From Halocatena marina (GTDB taxonomy: Archaea > Halobacteriota > Halobacteria > Halobacteriales > Haloarculaceae): a DNA stretch of 64,000 nucleotides. The stretch lies in the NCBI RefSeq assembly GCF_025913575.1, contig NZ_CP109785.1:2108001-2172000 (forward strand), in the 5' to 3' direction. Both the position numbers and the translations under genes were made by a program. The notes below the pieces were generated by a model that was not told the DNA's origin, made no database searches, and saw only the letters and a program-made list of their open reading frames with translations. Positions 1 to 8,675 of the stretch are shown one piece after another. The first letter of the stretch is position 1. Every line of letters starts with the position of its first letter.

Positions 1-81
1 GCCAACGTAGACGGCTACTCACTGGCAACGACTGAACTCGAACTGGATAAAATGCTCGAAAAACTCAGAAGCATATCATGA
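1..81 (+). CDS. C-terminal end of an unidentified gene (partial)
   Basis: Frame 1 is open from the left edge to a TGA at 79-81 and encodes 26 residues ending in KLRSIS. The residues are Leu-, Glu- and Lys-rich and would suit a C-terminal helix. The gene lies mostly outside the window, so no function can be given. The 156 bases between it and the next gene are AT-rich and could hold that gene's promoter. Confidence 0.5.
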   Translation, partial: ANVDGYSLATTELELDKMLEKLRSIS

Positions 82-237
82 AATAGAAAAAATAAAACAA
101 GGCAGACAATATGCTGTAGCTTTGGATATTTACGGTGATAACAGATGAAGTGCAGTCGGATCGGATACGAACTCTCTCATCCATAGACAGAACGATAACA
201 GGTAGGATTTAACATCTCGTGTGGTTTTACCCATATC

Positions 238-978
238 ATGAATCCTATCGATGAGGTACACATCGCGCCGTTGGGATACGAGTACGATCGTATTCTCGGG
301 CCAGCGCGGCGGTACGATATCGACATCATCTATCTCCTCGAACACGACGAATCGTCCGAGACGAAGCCAGACTACCACGAAAAACTAAAAGGCGTACTCG
401 CGGATGAAGGGATCGAGGTTCGTTCTCGAACAGTCAATCTACTCGACATCTACGACGTACTGGGGATCGTCACGACGGTTGTCTCAGAGCACAGCGATGA
501 CATCGTTCGCGTGAACGTCGCCAGTGGATCAAAGCTTTCGGCGGTCGGCGCAACCATCGCCTGTATGGCAACTGATGCGACCGCGTATTATGTTCATCCG
601 GAAGGATACGCCCACGCAGATCGGAATGAGCGCCAAAGCTACGGTTACGTAGACGATGAAGTGCTCCCGTCCTATCCCATCGAATCACCAACTGCCGATC
701 AGGTCGCAGCGATGGACTTCCTTGACTCCTCAACAACTGACATCTATACTCCAAAGAAAAAAGATATTATTGAGTACGCTGAAAACGAAGAGCTCTCGTT
801 TATTTCGGATAATCAACCAGCAAACGACAAAGCGAAATTCGCGCTACTCAACGCGAATATCATCGACCCACTCGAAGAAAACGGGTATGTTGAAGTACAA
901 AAAGTCGGTCGACAGAAACAGGTCACGCTCACACCAACCGGGCAAAATGCACTGCGTGCGTTCCGGCACAAACTATAA
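238..978 (+). CDS. DUF6293 (HFX_2341-type) regulator, CARF-like domain plus winged helix
   Basis: A 246-residue predicted transcription regulator of a family common in haloarchaea. Residues 1-130 look like a Rossmann-type sensing domain. The strand-loop-helix at 92-110 (VNVASGSKLSAVGATIACM) resembles the ligand-binding turn of CARF domains, which in CRISPR-linked proteins such as Csa3 bind cyclic oligonucleotides. Residues about 173-243 form a winged helix, with a wing ending in KQVTLTPTGQNALRAF. It is a single-gene unit, with gaps on both sides and no CRISPR genes in view. The family assignment is firm. That it binds a nucleotide second messenger is inference from fold resemblance only. Confidence 0.85.
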   Translation: MNPIDEVHIAPLGYEYDRILGPARRYDIDIIYLLEHDESSETKPDYHEKLKGVLADEGIEVRSRTVNLLDIYDVLGIVTTVVSEHSDDIVRVNVASGSKLSAVGATIACMATDATAYYVHPEGYAHADRNERQSYGYVDDEVLPSYPIESPTADQVAAMDFLDSSTTDIYTPKKKDIIEYAENEELSFISDNQPANDKAKFALLNANIIDPLEENGYVEVQKVGRQKQVTLTPTGQNALRAFRHKL

Positions 979-1929
979 TCTTACTTTAATTGATAAAATG
1001 ACATCATTTATCCATAGACCACCATCTATCTGGTGAAATTGGGCAGTTTGGACAAACGGTCAATTATTGTATATTTTCTCTTCCGACCGCATTGAGCGCG
1101 ACGGCACAACGTGTTCGTCGGTGATTGAGTTGGTCCGACCCCCAGAGAGCGTGAACGATATCGGAGAGACGAGCTGTCTCTACTTCATCTGAGTGAATTA
1201 TCCCAGAGACAACCGAGTACCAATCAGTTGTTTCTGAGTAACAGACCCAAACCACACGATTTCCGAGCTACTTCCATCCGTTATAGTAGCTCCGATAGTA
1301 TCTATTGTGTCCATACTATGAAAGATATCGATATAAAGCGTATAAAATTAGGTAGTGTGATAAAGTTGAATGTATAATCACGCATCTATTCAGTTGATGA
1401 TGTCACAGTTGGTCATTGAATCGACAGGGACAGCAAACACCCCTCCGACACTGTCCGTCGATTCGTGGTCTACCGATTACCCGTGCGATTGGATCGATAC
1501 TGGTCCCCGCATCTCCGCTTCGGCCCTCCATTCACATCGGCCATCGATCCCTCGTGGGGCTTGGTTGGCGGCATCATCGTGGCCCGTCGTTCACTGAAGA
1601 ACAGACTCTCCGTCAGCGAGACGATTGGCCGAGAGGAACGGTCAATAGAACATATGCGTGTGAGCATACACGACTCGTGACCGGACAAGAGGCCGTCTTG
1701 GGACACTCATGGAAAATCGTGCGTGCGCCGCTCAGGAACGTATGAGTGCAAAGACGGTGAATCCGGAATCGGATCCCGGCAAGCAATTGAGGATCCCGCG
1801 AGTTGTCGTCTCGGACGTGACTCGGTGCGTTCTATCCTAACTGTTTGAGATTCGTTCGATACGCATGCTATCGCACATCGAAATTCGTCTCCTCAGCACA
1901 ATGACGAACAGGTGTCACGTACAGCTCGT
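979..1929. other. gene-poor 950-bp gap with possible gene debris
   Basis: No open frame here has a recognisable product. The higher-GC stretch 1430-1840 looks more like coding DNA than the AT-rich 979-1080 and 1260-1400. It contains a 32-codon ORF at 1742-1840 (starting MSAKTVNPESDP) that ends in TAA and could be the start of a decayed gene. None of the overlapping frames at 1416-1745 or 1064-1255 resembles a known family. I see no clear inverted repeats or transposase motifs. Confidence 0.4.
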
Positions 1930-2598
1930 CTAAATATGTGCTACATCGAGAACGATCACCGAGAGATACAACTGTCCGATGCCAGCGAGGATCATAAGCA
2001 CTGTTGCAATTGTCTGAAGGTGTTCGGTATAGCGACTGTAGTGCCACGCATCGTTGCCCACGGCGGCAAGCAGTGTCACTCCAACGAGCGGAAGCGATAC
2101 AGCAAGCGCGTATCCACCGAAAATGAGTCCAGCCTGCACGGGTGGAAACGTTAGCGCTTGTGTGAGGACACCAAGAAGGATTGGTACGACACATCCGGCC
2201 GCAGCAGCAGCGTACCCCGCTCCGAACAGCCCGAACCCGACCACAGATCCAGAGCGTTCGGGAAGCGGGATCCGAAGATCAGGGGTACGATCCATAAGCA
2301 TCAAAACACCGAATACGACAAGCGCAGCGCCAACAAGCGGCTCGAACAGCGGCAAGCGTTCGAGCACTGCTCGTCCTAGCGCAAATCCGACACTACCGAC
2401 AACAACGAGAGTAACAAGGGCGCTCCCAGCAGCGAACAACGCAGGCAAGACGACGCCGGTTGACCGATCAGTATCGGTGTGGCTGAGAAAATACCCGACA
2501 TATCCCGGCAGGAGAGGAAACGCACATGGAGCGAAGAACGTCGCAACACCGCCACTCACCGCGAATATGAACGCGCCAAAGAAGGTCACCGAACTCAT
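1930..2598 (-). CDS. ccdA: CcdA-like thiol-disulfide transporter membrane protein
   Basis: A 222-residue polytopic protein of the CcdA/DsbD transmembrane family. CcdA passes reducing equivalents from cytoplasmic thioredoxin across the membrane to extracytoplasmic thiol proteins. Six hydrophobic segments are visible. The two conserved redox cysteines sit in FAPCAFP (C25) and AAGCVVPI (C136), each next to a proline as in the family. It is the last gene of a three-gene operon, starting 9 bp after the TlpA-like gene. The likely job is keeping the TlpA and SCO partners reduced for cytochrome c or CuA assembly. Start is ATG at 2598. Confidence 0.9.
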   Translation of the reverse strand: MSSVTFFGAFIFAVSGGVATFFAPCAFPLLPGYVGYFLSHTDTDRSTGVVLPALFAAGSALVTLVVVGSVGFALGRAVLERLPLFEPLVGAALVVFGVLMLMDRTPDLRIPLPERSGSVVGFGLFGAGYAAAAAGCVVPILLGVLTQALTFPPVQAGLIFGGYALAVSLPLVGVTLLAAVGNDAWHYSRYTEHLQTIATVLMILAGIGQLYLSVIVLDVAHI

Positions 2599-2607
2599 GT
2601 TACGACG

Positions 2608-3132
2608 CTATGTTTCATTCAGGGCCGCCTCAATTTCGGCTCGGATTGTGTCGCTCCTCGCAACGCCTCTATGTCGCCACGTAATCGTTCCATCTGCGTC
2701 AGCAACGGCGATGTAGGGGAGCCCACCAGCTCCGAGCATCGCCATCAGCTCACTCTCGGGATCTAACCCAAGCGTCCAGTGACCATCGTTCTGGTGCCAC
2801 CACATGCGGATGTCCGCACGGGACAGTGTTCCGCCGATCCGTTCGTTTGTCACAGAGATGAATGCGAGGTCATCACCATACGCGTCGTGGAGAGATGCGA
2901 GTCCGCCCATCTGTGCTTTACACGGAGAACACCACGTCGCAAACAGATCAATCACCGTCACGGTGTTTTCAATGGGAACGCTGATTGTTCCCCGATCCGA
3001 TCCGTGGGCATTCATCGTCTCGATTTGCACTGGCAACGCAGTGCCTGCAGGAAGCTCCTGTGCTGCAACCCACGCGCTGCCACCGGTGAGCGACACACCA
3101 GCGATACCGGCTAACAGCTGTCGGCGGTTCAT
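2608..3132 (-). CDS. TlpA-like exported thioredoxin-fold protein
   Basis: A 174-residue thiol-disulfide oxidoreductase of the TlpA/ResA type. The N-terminus has a short signal-like hydrophobic stretch (residues 5-24). The thioredoxin active site is FATWCSPCK (C68, C71). GGLPYIAVAD (near residue 136) carries the cis-proline loop. The start ATG (3132-3130) overlaps the stop of the upstream SCO gene by 4 nt (ATGA), implying translational coupling. CcdA follows directly. By family knowledge it reduces apocytochrome c heme-site cysteines or the SCO/CuA cysteines on the outer membrane face; which of these is not decidable here. Confidence 0.9.
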   Translation of the reverse strand: MNRRQLLAGIAGVSLTGGSAWVAAQELPAGTALPVQIETMNAHGSDRGTISVPIENTVTVIDLFATWCSPCKAQMGGLASLHDAYGDDLAFISVTNERIGGTLSRADIRMWWHQNDGHWTLGLDPESELMAMLGAGGLPYIAVADADGTITWRHRGVARSDTIRAEIEAALNET

Positions 3133-3791
3133 CGGAGTTTGGCCAAATCGTCGATAATCGTCTCTTGGTCCGGTGATTTTGTCTTGTAGGCTCGCTCGAC
3201 ATACCCATCAGCGTTAACGAGGAGCGTCAACGGTGTGTGCGTGAACATGTATCCTGACTGCTTTTTTGTGGGAGTTTTCTCGAACATAACGCCGAACTCC
3301 TTTTGGATAATCTGCGTTGCACTCTGCTCCGAGTCGGGTCGTAAGAAGTACCAGTTGCCCGCACCGTCGGCTATGTTCATCTCTTCTGCGTAGGCTTGCA
3401 ACCGTTGGGCGTGATCGCGGGCCGGATCGAACGTAATCGGAAGAAACGTTACCTGATTCGCGTAGCCATTGTTCATCGCGTCTGTCTGAACATTTCTGAG
3501 TGCCGAAATGAGTACCGGACAGATGGTCATGCAGTGGCTGAAAAAGAACGTGATGACAGTCGGTGTATCGACAGTACGTAGAGACACTGATCGAGAATCG
3601 ACCGGAGCCGGAATCGTGACGTCTGGGACGCGTTCACCCCACGCCTGATACGGCACATCGGAGCTGTCGAACTGGCGGTCTGGTTCACCGAGCGTGACGT
3701 TTGGATTTGGGTCGGCAAGACCGAGGCATCCACCAAGTGTTCCAACAGTCCCGATGGTGGCGAGCGATCCGAGAAATATCCGCCTCTTCAT
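3129..3791 (-). CDS. SCO1/SenC family copper chaperone lipoprotein
   Basis: A 220-residue SCO family protein that delivers copper to, or reduces, the CuA site of cytochrome c oxidase. A lipobox-like LGGC ends at C22, so a membrane-anchored lipoprotein is likely. The copper ligands are present: C87 and C91 in SHCMTICP (CxxxC) and the distal H185 in FTHTPLT. It is the first gene of sco-tlpA-ccdA and is transcribed divergently from the Tat-exported gene at 3949. No oxidase subunit genes are in the window. Confidence 0.93.
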   Translation of the reverse strand: MKRRIFLGSLATIGTVGTLGGCLGLADPNPNVTLGEPDRQFDSSDVPYQAWGERVPDVTIPAPVDSRSVSLRTVDTPTVITFFFSHCMTICPVLISALRNVQTDAMNNGYANQVTFLPITFDPARDHAQRLQAYAEEMNIADGAGNWYFLRPDSEQSATQIIQKEFGVMFEKTPTKKQSGYMFTHTPLTLLVNADGYVERAYKTKSPDQETIIDDLAKLR

Positions 3792-3948
3792 ACATCACTG
3801 CAACAGTCACAAGAATAAGGGCTATTTGGTTCAATTCACGAATCACTGCGGTATTGCTTTCAACAGTTCGATTATTCGGCATCTCCGTTTCGATGATCGT
3901 GCCAGAACGATTAGGTCCAAACCACGAAATCATCAGATTGTGTCAGAA

Positions 3949-4428
3949 ATGCCAAACGGAGCAACTCGACGAGACGTTCTCAAGACAGGCCTCGGTGCAG
4001 CGATGGGAACCATTGCACTCCCGTTGATCAGCCGTCGGGCGGCCGCACATTTCCCCGACGAACTCATGATCGACATCAAACCAGGCTGTGGCCGAAATCC
4101 AATCAATCCGAAGAGTCGGGGGGTCATCCCCGTGACGGTTGCTCGAACCGAATTCGAAAAAGACGGATCACGCGTCGTGTTCGACCCAGCAGAGCGAGCC
4201 GTCCGCTATCGGTTCGGCGCACCCGATGTCGTCGAACAGGGCGGTGGCGCGCGTCCAGTGCACGGCGGACACATCGTCGACGGCGACGATCACGAGATCC
4301 TTGTTCTTCACTTCCCGACACAGGATGCGGGTTTTGACGGTGATGAATCACTCGGGAAACTCCTCTGGGAACGCGACGAGAACGGAGAGCACGGCTACGC
4401 TGGTACAGACCACGTGATAGTTAGATAA
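3949..4428 (+). CDS. Tat-exported protein with a DIKPG-type C-terminal domain
   Basis: A 159-residue protein of unknown function. The twin-arginine signal has R7-R8 (TRRDVLKTG) and a cleavable AAAH region. The mature part begins IDIKPGCGRNPINPKSRGVI and contains VLHFPTQDAG. This matches a domain often seen at the C-termini of bacterial and archaeal secreted proteins, where it repeats as DIKPGS-PNPIN-KS-GVIPV. Here it stands alone. I chose ATG 3949 because the signal peptide starts there; GTG 3940 is also in frame. It is divergent from sco, sharing about 150 bp of upstream DNA. The Cys in place of the usual Ser after DIKPG is unusual. Confidence 0.8.
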   Translation: MPNGATRRDVLKTGLGAAMGTIALPLISRRAAAHFPDELMIDIKPGCGRNPINPKSRGVIPVTVARTEFEKDGSRVVFDPAERAVRYRFGAPDVVEQGGGARPVHGGHIVDGDDHEILVLHFPTQDAGFDGDESLGKLLWERDENGEHGYAGTDHVIVR

Positions 4429-4544
4429 GGTTTCATAGCCGCTCGATTACGATGTGACGTATTCTCCACTATTCACTGATGAAATAAATGAGCACGAATA
4501 ACACAGCATAGCGGAGAAGCCGATTAGTTTGAGCGCAACTGCAG

Positions 4545-4892
4545 TTACTGATACGCCAGGGTCATGATCCACTGAGAGAATGCGTCACTGTTTGCTTCTA
4601 CCTCCTCGTCAGCAACGAACGGGGAGAGCAGATCACCGGCCATGAGCAACGAGAAATCAAGGTCGCGCGTTGCGGGTGTGAGATGATACGTATTGTGTCC
4701 GTTGTAGATCGCTTCCTCACGCTGGATAAATCCCTGCTCGGCCAGTGATTCGACGATACGACTACCTTTGCGAGAGGAGACATCGAGCTCTTTCCAGAAG
4801 TCACTCTGATGAATACCACCCGTCTCGCGGATGAGCGCGAGGCCCGCGCGCTCGTCCTCCGAAAGATCGCTCTCGTCAGCTACGACGCTCAT
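4545..4892 (-). CDS. small winged-helix DNA-binding protein
   Basis: A 115-residue haloarchaeal winged-helix protein. Residues 12-75 show a MarR/Lrp-like helix-turn-helix (HQSDFWKELDVSSRKGSRIV) followed by a wing (GHNTYHLTPA). The C-terminal 35 residues are acidic. It starts 24 bp after the NRDE gene and is probably the last gene of the menC-menE-NRDE transcript. Its targets are unknown. Confidence 0.75.
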   Translation of the reverse strand: MSVVADESDLSEDERAGLALIRETGGIHQSDFWKELDVSSRKGSRIVESLAEQGFIQREEAIYNGHNTYHLTPATRDLDFSLLMAGDLLSPFVADEEVEANSDAFSQWIMTLAYQ

Positions 4893-4916
4893 AGTTGGTA
4901 TGAGTTGGTGAACGGT

Positions 4917-5660
4917 TTAAAGTTGCTTGTCCACTGTTTCATAACGATTCTTACATGGAGGACCATCGGCGAACTCGTACTGACCGCGTCCGCTACTATC
5001 GACGCGGATGAGCGACGACGAGCGGGTACCGTACCCGTCGCCGTGGATACAGACGCCGAATTCGTGGTTCCCGAGTGCGCCGCTGGCACGTTTGTGCCAC
5101 GCGAGAGCAGTTTCCGACGATTGGGGCTGAAGGTGCTCAAAGAGTCTGCGCCCATTTTCGGCTTGCTGCTCGCTCACTTCAGGACGGAGCGATGGAATGG
5201 TGTACGTCGTGTCGTAGCCGACGTTCATAATCACATGAATACCAGGAGACAGCGTGCGAATAGTCGGACCACCGTCATATTCGATGAGGATAGCACTGTT
5301 CTCATCAGCGACGAGAAGGTTGAATCCCTCGTACTCATTCACATCGAGTGCCCGTTCAACGGTCCGGCAGGCATCAGTTGCAGTTTGTTGATCGAGTGCG
5401 TCACGGACAAGCAGACCTCTTGAACGCTCGCCAGCGAGATCGGCATCGACCCAGCGATTAGTGATTGCAGCAACAAGACCGTCCTCGTTGTAGCCGATCC
5501 ACGTTCCACCGGCCTCCTCGTCGGTCGGTGCGACGATTCGGCGCTCGCTCTCGATGACCTGTGGTGGTCGAGTGGGTCGGTCAAACCGCTCGTCCCGATT
5601 CGCTGCAATGAGAACCGGATAATTTTCAAAAACCTGCCATGAAATGGTAAGAGTACACAC
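4917..5660 (-). CDS. NRDE (TANGO2-like) family protein
   Basis: A 247-residue protein of the NRDE family, named for the motif visible as AANRDERFDRP near the N-terminus. Family members are related to N-terminal-nucleophile hydrolases. The start is taken as GTG at 5660, which gives the family's typical opening CTLTISW with Cys at position 2, the expected nucleophile after Met removal. The frame stays open far upstream through menE, but that part is antisense-like shadow. The gene lies 25 bp after menE. Its biochemical role is not established in archaea; eukaryotic TANGO2 has been linked to lipid and heme handling. Confidence 0.85.
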   Translation of the reverse strand: MCTLTISWQVFENYPVLIAANRDERFDRPTRPPQVIESERRIVAPTDEEAGGTWIGYNEDGLVAAITNRWVDADLAGERSRGLLVRDALDQQTATDACRTVERALDVNEYEGFNLLVADENSAILIEYDGGPTIRTLSPGIHVIMNVGYDTTYTIPSLRPEVSEQQAENGRRLFEHLQPQSSETALAWHKRASGALGNHEFGVCIHGDGYGTRSSSLIRVDSSGRGQYEFADGPPCKNRYETVDKQL

Positions 5661-5685
5661 GGGAAAACAGATGATCTCTTCAGAG

Positions 5686-7203
5686 TTAAGTCCGCGCCAC
5701 GTCGAGGCGCGCACGGACCACCTCGCGGTCGATCGTGCCGGATTCTGTCCGCGGGATCGCCCCAAACGTGACGACTCGGGGTAGCTTATGCGACGCGAGA
5801 CGCGCGCGACAGTAGGATTCGATGGTGGCAGCATCGACAGAACTGTCTTGGTCCGTCTGTTCGAGGAGTGCACCAACGCACTCACCCCATTCTGCGTCTG
5901 GAAGTCCGACAACCGCCGCGTCGGCGATCTCCGGATGATCGCAAAGGACGTTTGCGACTTCACTCGGATCAACGGTCTTGCCCCCAGTAACGATGCGATC
6001 GCCCGCTCGTCCATCGACCCACAGCCGATCATCCTCATCGAGATAGCCGATATCTCCCGTCCGGAATCCGTGTGCACAGAACGCGTCTCCTGTTGCTTTG
6101 GAATCACGGTAGTACTGTTTCATAATCGTCGGGCCAGAAACGACGATCTCTCCTCGCTCGTTCGGTGGAAGCGGATACCCGTCGTCGTCGATGATAGTGA
6201 CGGTCGTCATGAAAAGCGGCCGTCCAACGGTTCCAGGGTTCGCAGTCGCCTCAGAAGGCCGAGCAGTAGCGATCTGGGAGGCCGCTTCTGTCATTCCGTA
6301 GGTTGGATGGAGGGGGACGCCGCGGTCGCCACAATGCTCAATGAGTTCATTCGATGCTGGTGCGCCGCCAAGGAGGACAACACGAAGTGAATCTGGGAGT
6401 GTGCCAACAGAAAGCAAGCGCTCGAGCAGGACAGGGACTATCGAAACACCGGTCGCCTCGTGCTGGGAAAGAGCATTGAGGAGTGGCTTCGGGTCAGTTG
6501 GCGCGAGAATGAGACCGGTTCCGTCGATGACCGCTCGATAGACGGGCGCGATCCCACCCATATGGTGTAATGCGAGCGGAGAACACCATCGATCGGTAGG
6601 GAGTACGCCGAGCCTGTCGGCCGACGCGACCGCACTGGTAAACACATTCCTAACAGTGAGGACAACGAGCTTTGGCTGGCCGGTCGTCCCCGACGTATAG
6701 AGCATCACGAGCGGATCGGTCGGCTTCCACTCGGGATCAGCAGCCGATTCGTCAGCTGTCGGTGAATCCATGAGTGAGACGTTACCGTCGTCGACAGAGG
6801 AGACAGGGACACTACAATCGACTGCAATCGGCTCTGTCTCGCGCTCACAGACGAGTAGATCGAGATCTGCGCGTTCGACCCGAGGCGCGAGCTCCGATAG
6901 CGTCTGTTCTGTCGAAAGTGGGACGACCACAGCCCCGAGGCGCATCGTCGCGTGGATGAGCCAGACGGCTTCCGGGCGGTTGCTCATGAGCAGTCCGACG
7001 TGGCTCCCGTGACCGACACCGAGCGTCGCCAATCGAGCAGCGACCTGATCGACGGTCTCATTGAGCGCCGAATACGTCACACTTGCGCGCGTGTTCGTAG
7101 TTTCCGTTTCTGCGCGCATGTCCGTGCTCGTGCTGGAGTCGGCTGTGATGAGTGCTGTCGCATCCGGCGAGACGACCGCTCGGTGGGATAGCCAATCACG
7201 CAT
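5686..7203 (-). CDS. menE: o-succinylbenzoate-CoA ligase
   Basis: A 505-residue acyl-CoA synthetase of the ANL superfamily. The AMP-binding P-loop YTSGTTGQPK lies near residue 175, the PTYGMTEAASQ motif near 300, and the hinge/DRIVTGGKTVDPSEV region near 410. In the menaquinone pathway it activates o-succinylbenzoate to its CoA ester. The start ATG overlaps the menC stop by 8 bp, so the two are co-transcribed, and this context decides menE over other acyl-CoA ligases. Confidence 0.93.
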   Translation of the reverse strand: MRDWLSHRAVVSPDATALITADSSTSTDMRAETETTNTRASVTYSALNETVDQVAARLATLGVGHGSHVGLLMSNRPEAVWLIHATMRLGAVVVPLSTEQTLSELAPRVERADLDLLVCERETEPIAVDCSVPVSSVDDGNVSLMDSPTADESAADPEWKPTDPLVMLYTSGTTGQPKLVVLTVRNVFTSAVASADRLGVLPTDRWCSPLALHHMGGIAPVYRAVIDGTGLILAPTDPKPLLNALSQHEATGVSIVPVLLERLLSVGTLPDSLRVVLLGGAPASNELIEHCGDRGVPLHPTYGMTEAASQIATARPSEATANPGTVGRPLFMTTVTIIDDDGYPLPPNERGEIVVSGPTIMKQYYRDSKATGDAFCAHGFRTGDIGYLDEDDRLWVDGRAGDRIVTGGKTVDPSEVANVLCDHPEIADAAVVGLPDAEWGECVGALLEQTDQDSSVDAATIESYCRARLASHKLPRVVTFGAIPRTESGTIDREVVRARLDVART

Positions 7204-8290
7204 CAGTTATACCTGAACGTCGAGAGATATTGCCGTTTCCTTGTGGAACGGCGATCCGTCCTCGCGTGGCTGGTAATCGGTGCGTGAGGAGATCCTCAGC
7301 CAGTCGGTCACCGGTTGCGAGCCCACAAGCAGAGATACCAGAGATGCTTGCAGCGACGTGAACAGCCCCCGAGCGCGCATACGCGCCGTCGATCGTCGTC
7401 GTCACGATGGGAATCACGTCCTCGGAGCTCGTGCTATCAGTTCCTTCGTGCGCCATTATGGCCGCATCACGCACACGATCGAGTCCTCCAAGCACCATTG
7501 GCTTCAAAATGAGGACATCTGCTGCGCCTGCCGAAAGTATCTCATCGACCGATATTTCAGCGAGCGTTTCGTCGAGCGCTACGCCCACATCACCTCCGCG
7601 TAGAGCGGTGTGTCCCTCAATATTGTCGGGAGAAAGGGGTTGTTCGATGTAGCTGATATTCACAGCGTCGAGCTCTTCGAACGCGCGATCGGCCTGCTCG
7701 CGGCTCCATGCGCCGTTGGCGTCTCCTCGTAGTTCAACGGCCGGCCCAACAGCATCGCGGACGGCACGCAGTCTCTCTACATCCGCTGTGACTGGTCGTG
7801 CTCCAACCTTGCACTTGAGACAGTCGTAGCCTCGGTCGACCGCGCGCGTGGCAGCTCGAACAGTCGCTTCGACCGAACCATCCCCGATCGTCGCGTTCAC
7901 TGGAACCGACGTGACTCGTTCTGTGCCACCGAGATACCGATAGAGGGGCTGTCTCGCTTGCCGTGCGCGCAGATCCGAGAATGCAAGCGCGAGTCCGTGC
8001 CGTGCGGCCGGACAGGAAGCAGGAACCTCAGCGAGAATCGTCTCACGGTCGGTCGTGGAACGAGCGAGCGGTTCACGTTCACTGACGGACACCGCCCGTT
8101 CGAGCGCAGTGCGACATTCATCAATCGATTCGGTCCAGCCGGGAAGTGGTGTCGCCTCCCCGATGCCCTCGACGCCATCACGTTCGATGCGGACGAGAAA
8201 TCCATCGCGGTGCGTGATCGTCCGATCCGCTGTGGAGAGCGGGCGGGCAAGATCGAGAGAAAACGGTTCAACTGTCAAAGTACGATCCAT
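7196..8290 (-). CDS. menC: o-succinylbenzoate synthase
   Basis: A 364-residue enolase-superfamily enzyme that dehydrates SHCHC to o-succinylbenzoate. Visible motifs are the catalytic KxK in CLKCKVG, the metal ligands in RGDANGAW, IEQPLSP and ALDETLAE, and the second base in ILKPMVLGG. I chose ATG 8290 (MDRTLTVEPF) because it gives the family's usual N-terminus; ATG 8314 is possible. It is followed directly by menE. Dipeptide epimerases share this fold, but the overlap with menE and the surrounding men genes make MenC the better call. Confidence 0.9.
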   Translation of the reverse strand: MDRTLTVEPFSLDLARPLSTADRTITHRDGFLVRIERDGVEGIGEATPLPGWTESIDECRTALERAVSVSEREPLARSTTDRETILAEVPASCPAARHGLALAFSDLRARQARQPLYRYLGGTERVTSVPVNATIGDGSVEATVRAATRAVDRGYDCLKCKVGARPVTADVERLRAVRDAVGPAVELRGDANGAWSREQADRAFEELDAVNISYIEQPLSPDNIEGHTALRGGDVGVALDETLAEISVDEILSAGAADVLILKPMVLGGLDRVRDAAIMAHEGTDSTSSEDVIPIVTTTIDGAYARSGAVHVAASISGISACGLATGDRLAEDLLTHRLPATRGRIAVPQGNGNISRRSGITDA

Positions 8291-8675
8291 CTTTCTTCGA
8301 GAAGAGACGTCCATCCACTGTGGAGGTGTGTCTGGAGGAGGGTGGGGAAAGAATGCGAGACATTGCTGTCTACCACTTGTTCGATGTACGGTGATTCTAC
8401 ACTGCATCTATTCATTCGTCTTCTGTGTCTCGGGTCTCGACAGCCAAATGTATTGTCGGAGACAGTCCCTTAAGCAAACCACGTCGGGCGCTACCAACAC
8501 GGTTGCTCCTACTAGGCAAAAGACAATTCGACGCGGCCGATAGCGGTTACGGTGCGGTTCACAGATCGAGGAATCTCTTCGTTGCGAGACAAAGGTGTTT
8601 GTGCGCATCGATCACGTCCGAACAGAGTCGAGACAGCCAGATCGTCACGATTCGGTTGTCTGCCAGCGCAAGCAG
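8291..8675. other. 385-bp gap upstream of menC
   Basis: No convincing gene. The stretch separates the CAP-domain gene from menC, so menC-menE must have their own promoter here. The minus-strand frame at 8408-8608 encodes an Arg- and Cys-rich peptide unlike neighbouring proteins and is judged non-coding. Confidence 0.4.

Noticed and set aside
5661..6107. N-terminal extension of the NRDE protein
   Set aside because: It lies inside menE in another frame; the family N-terminus (Cys at position 2) begins at GTG 5660.
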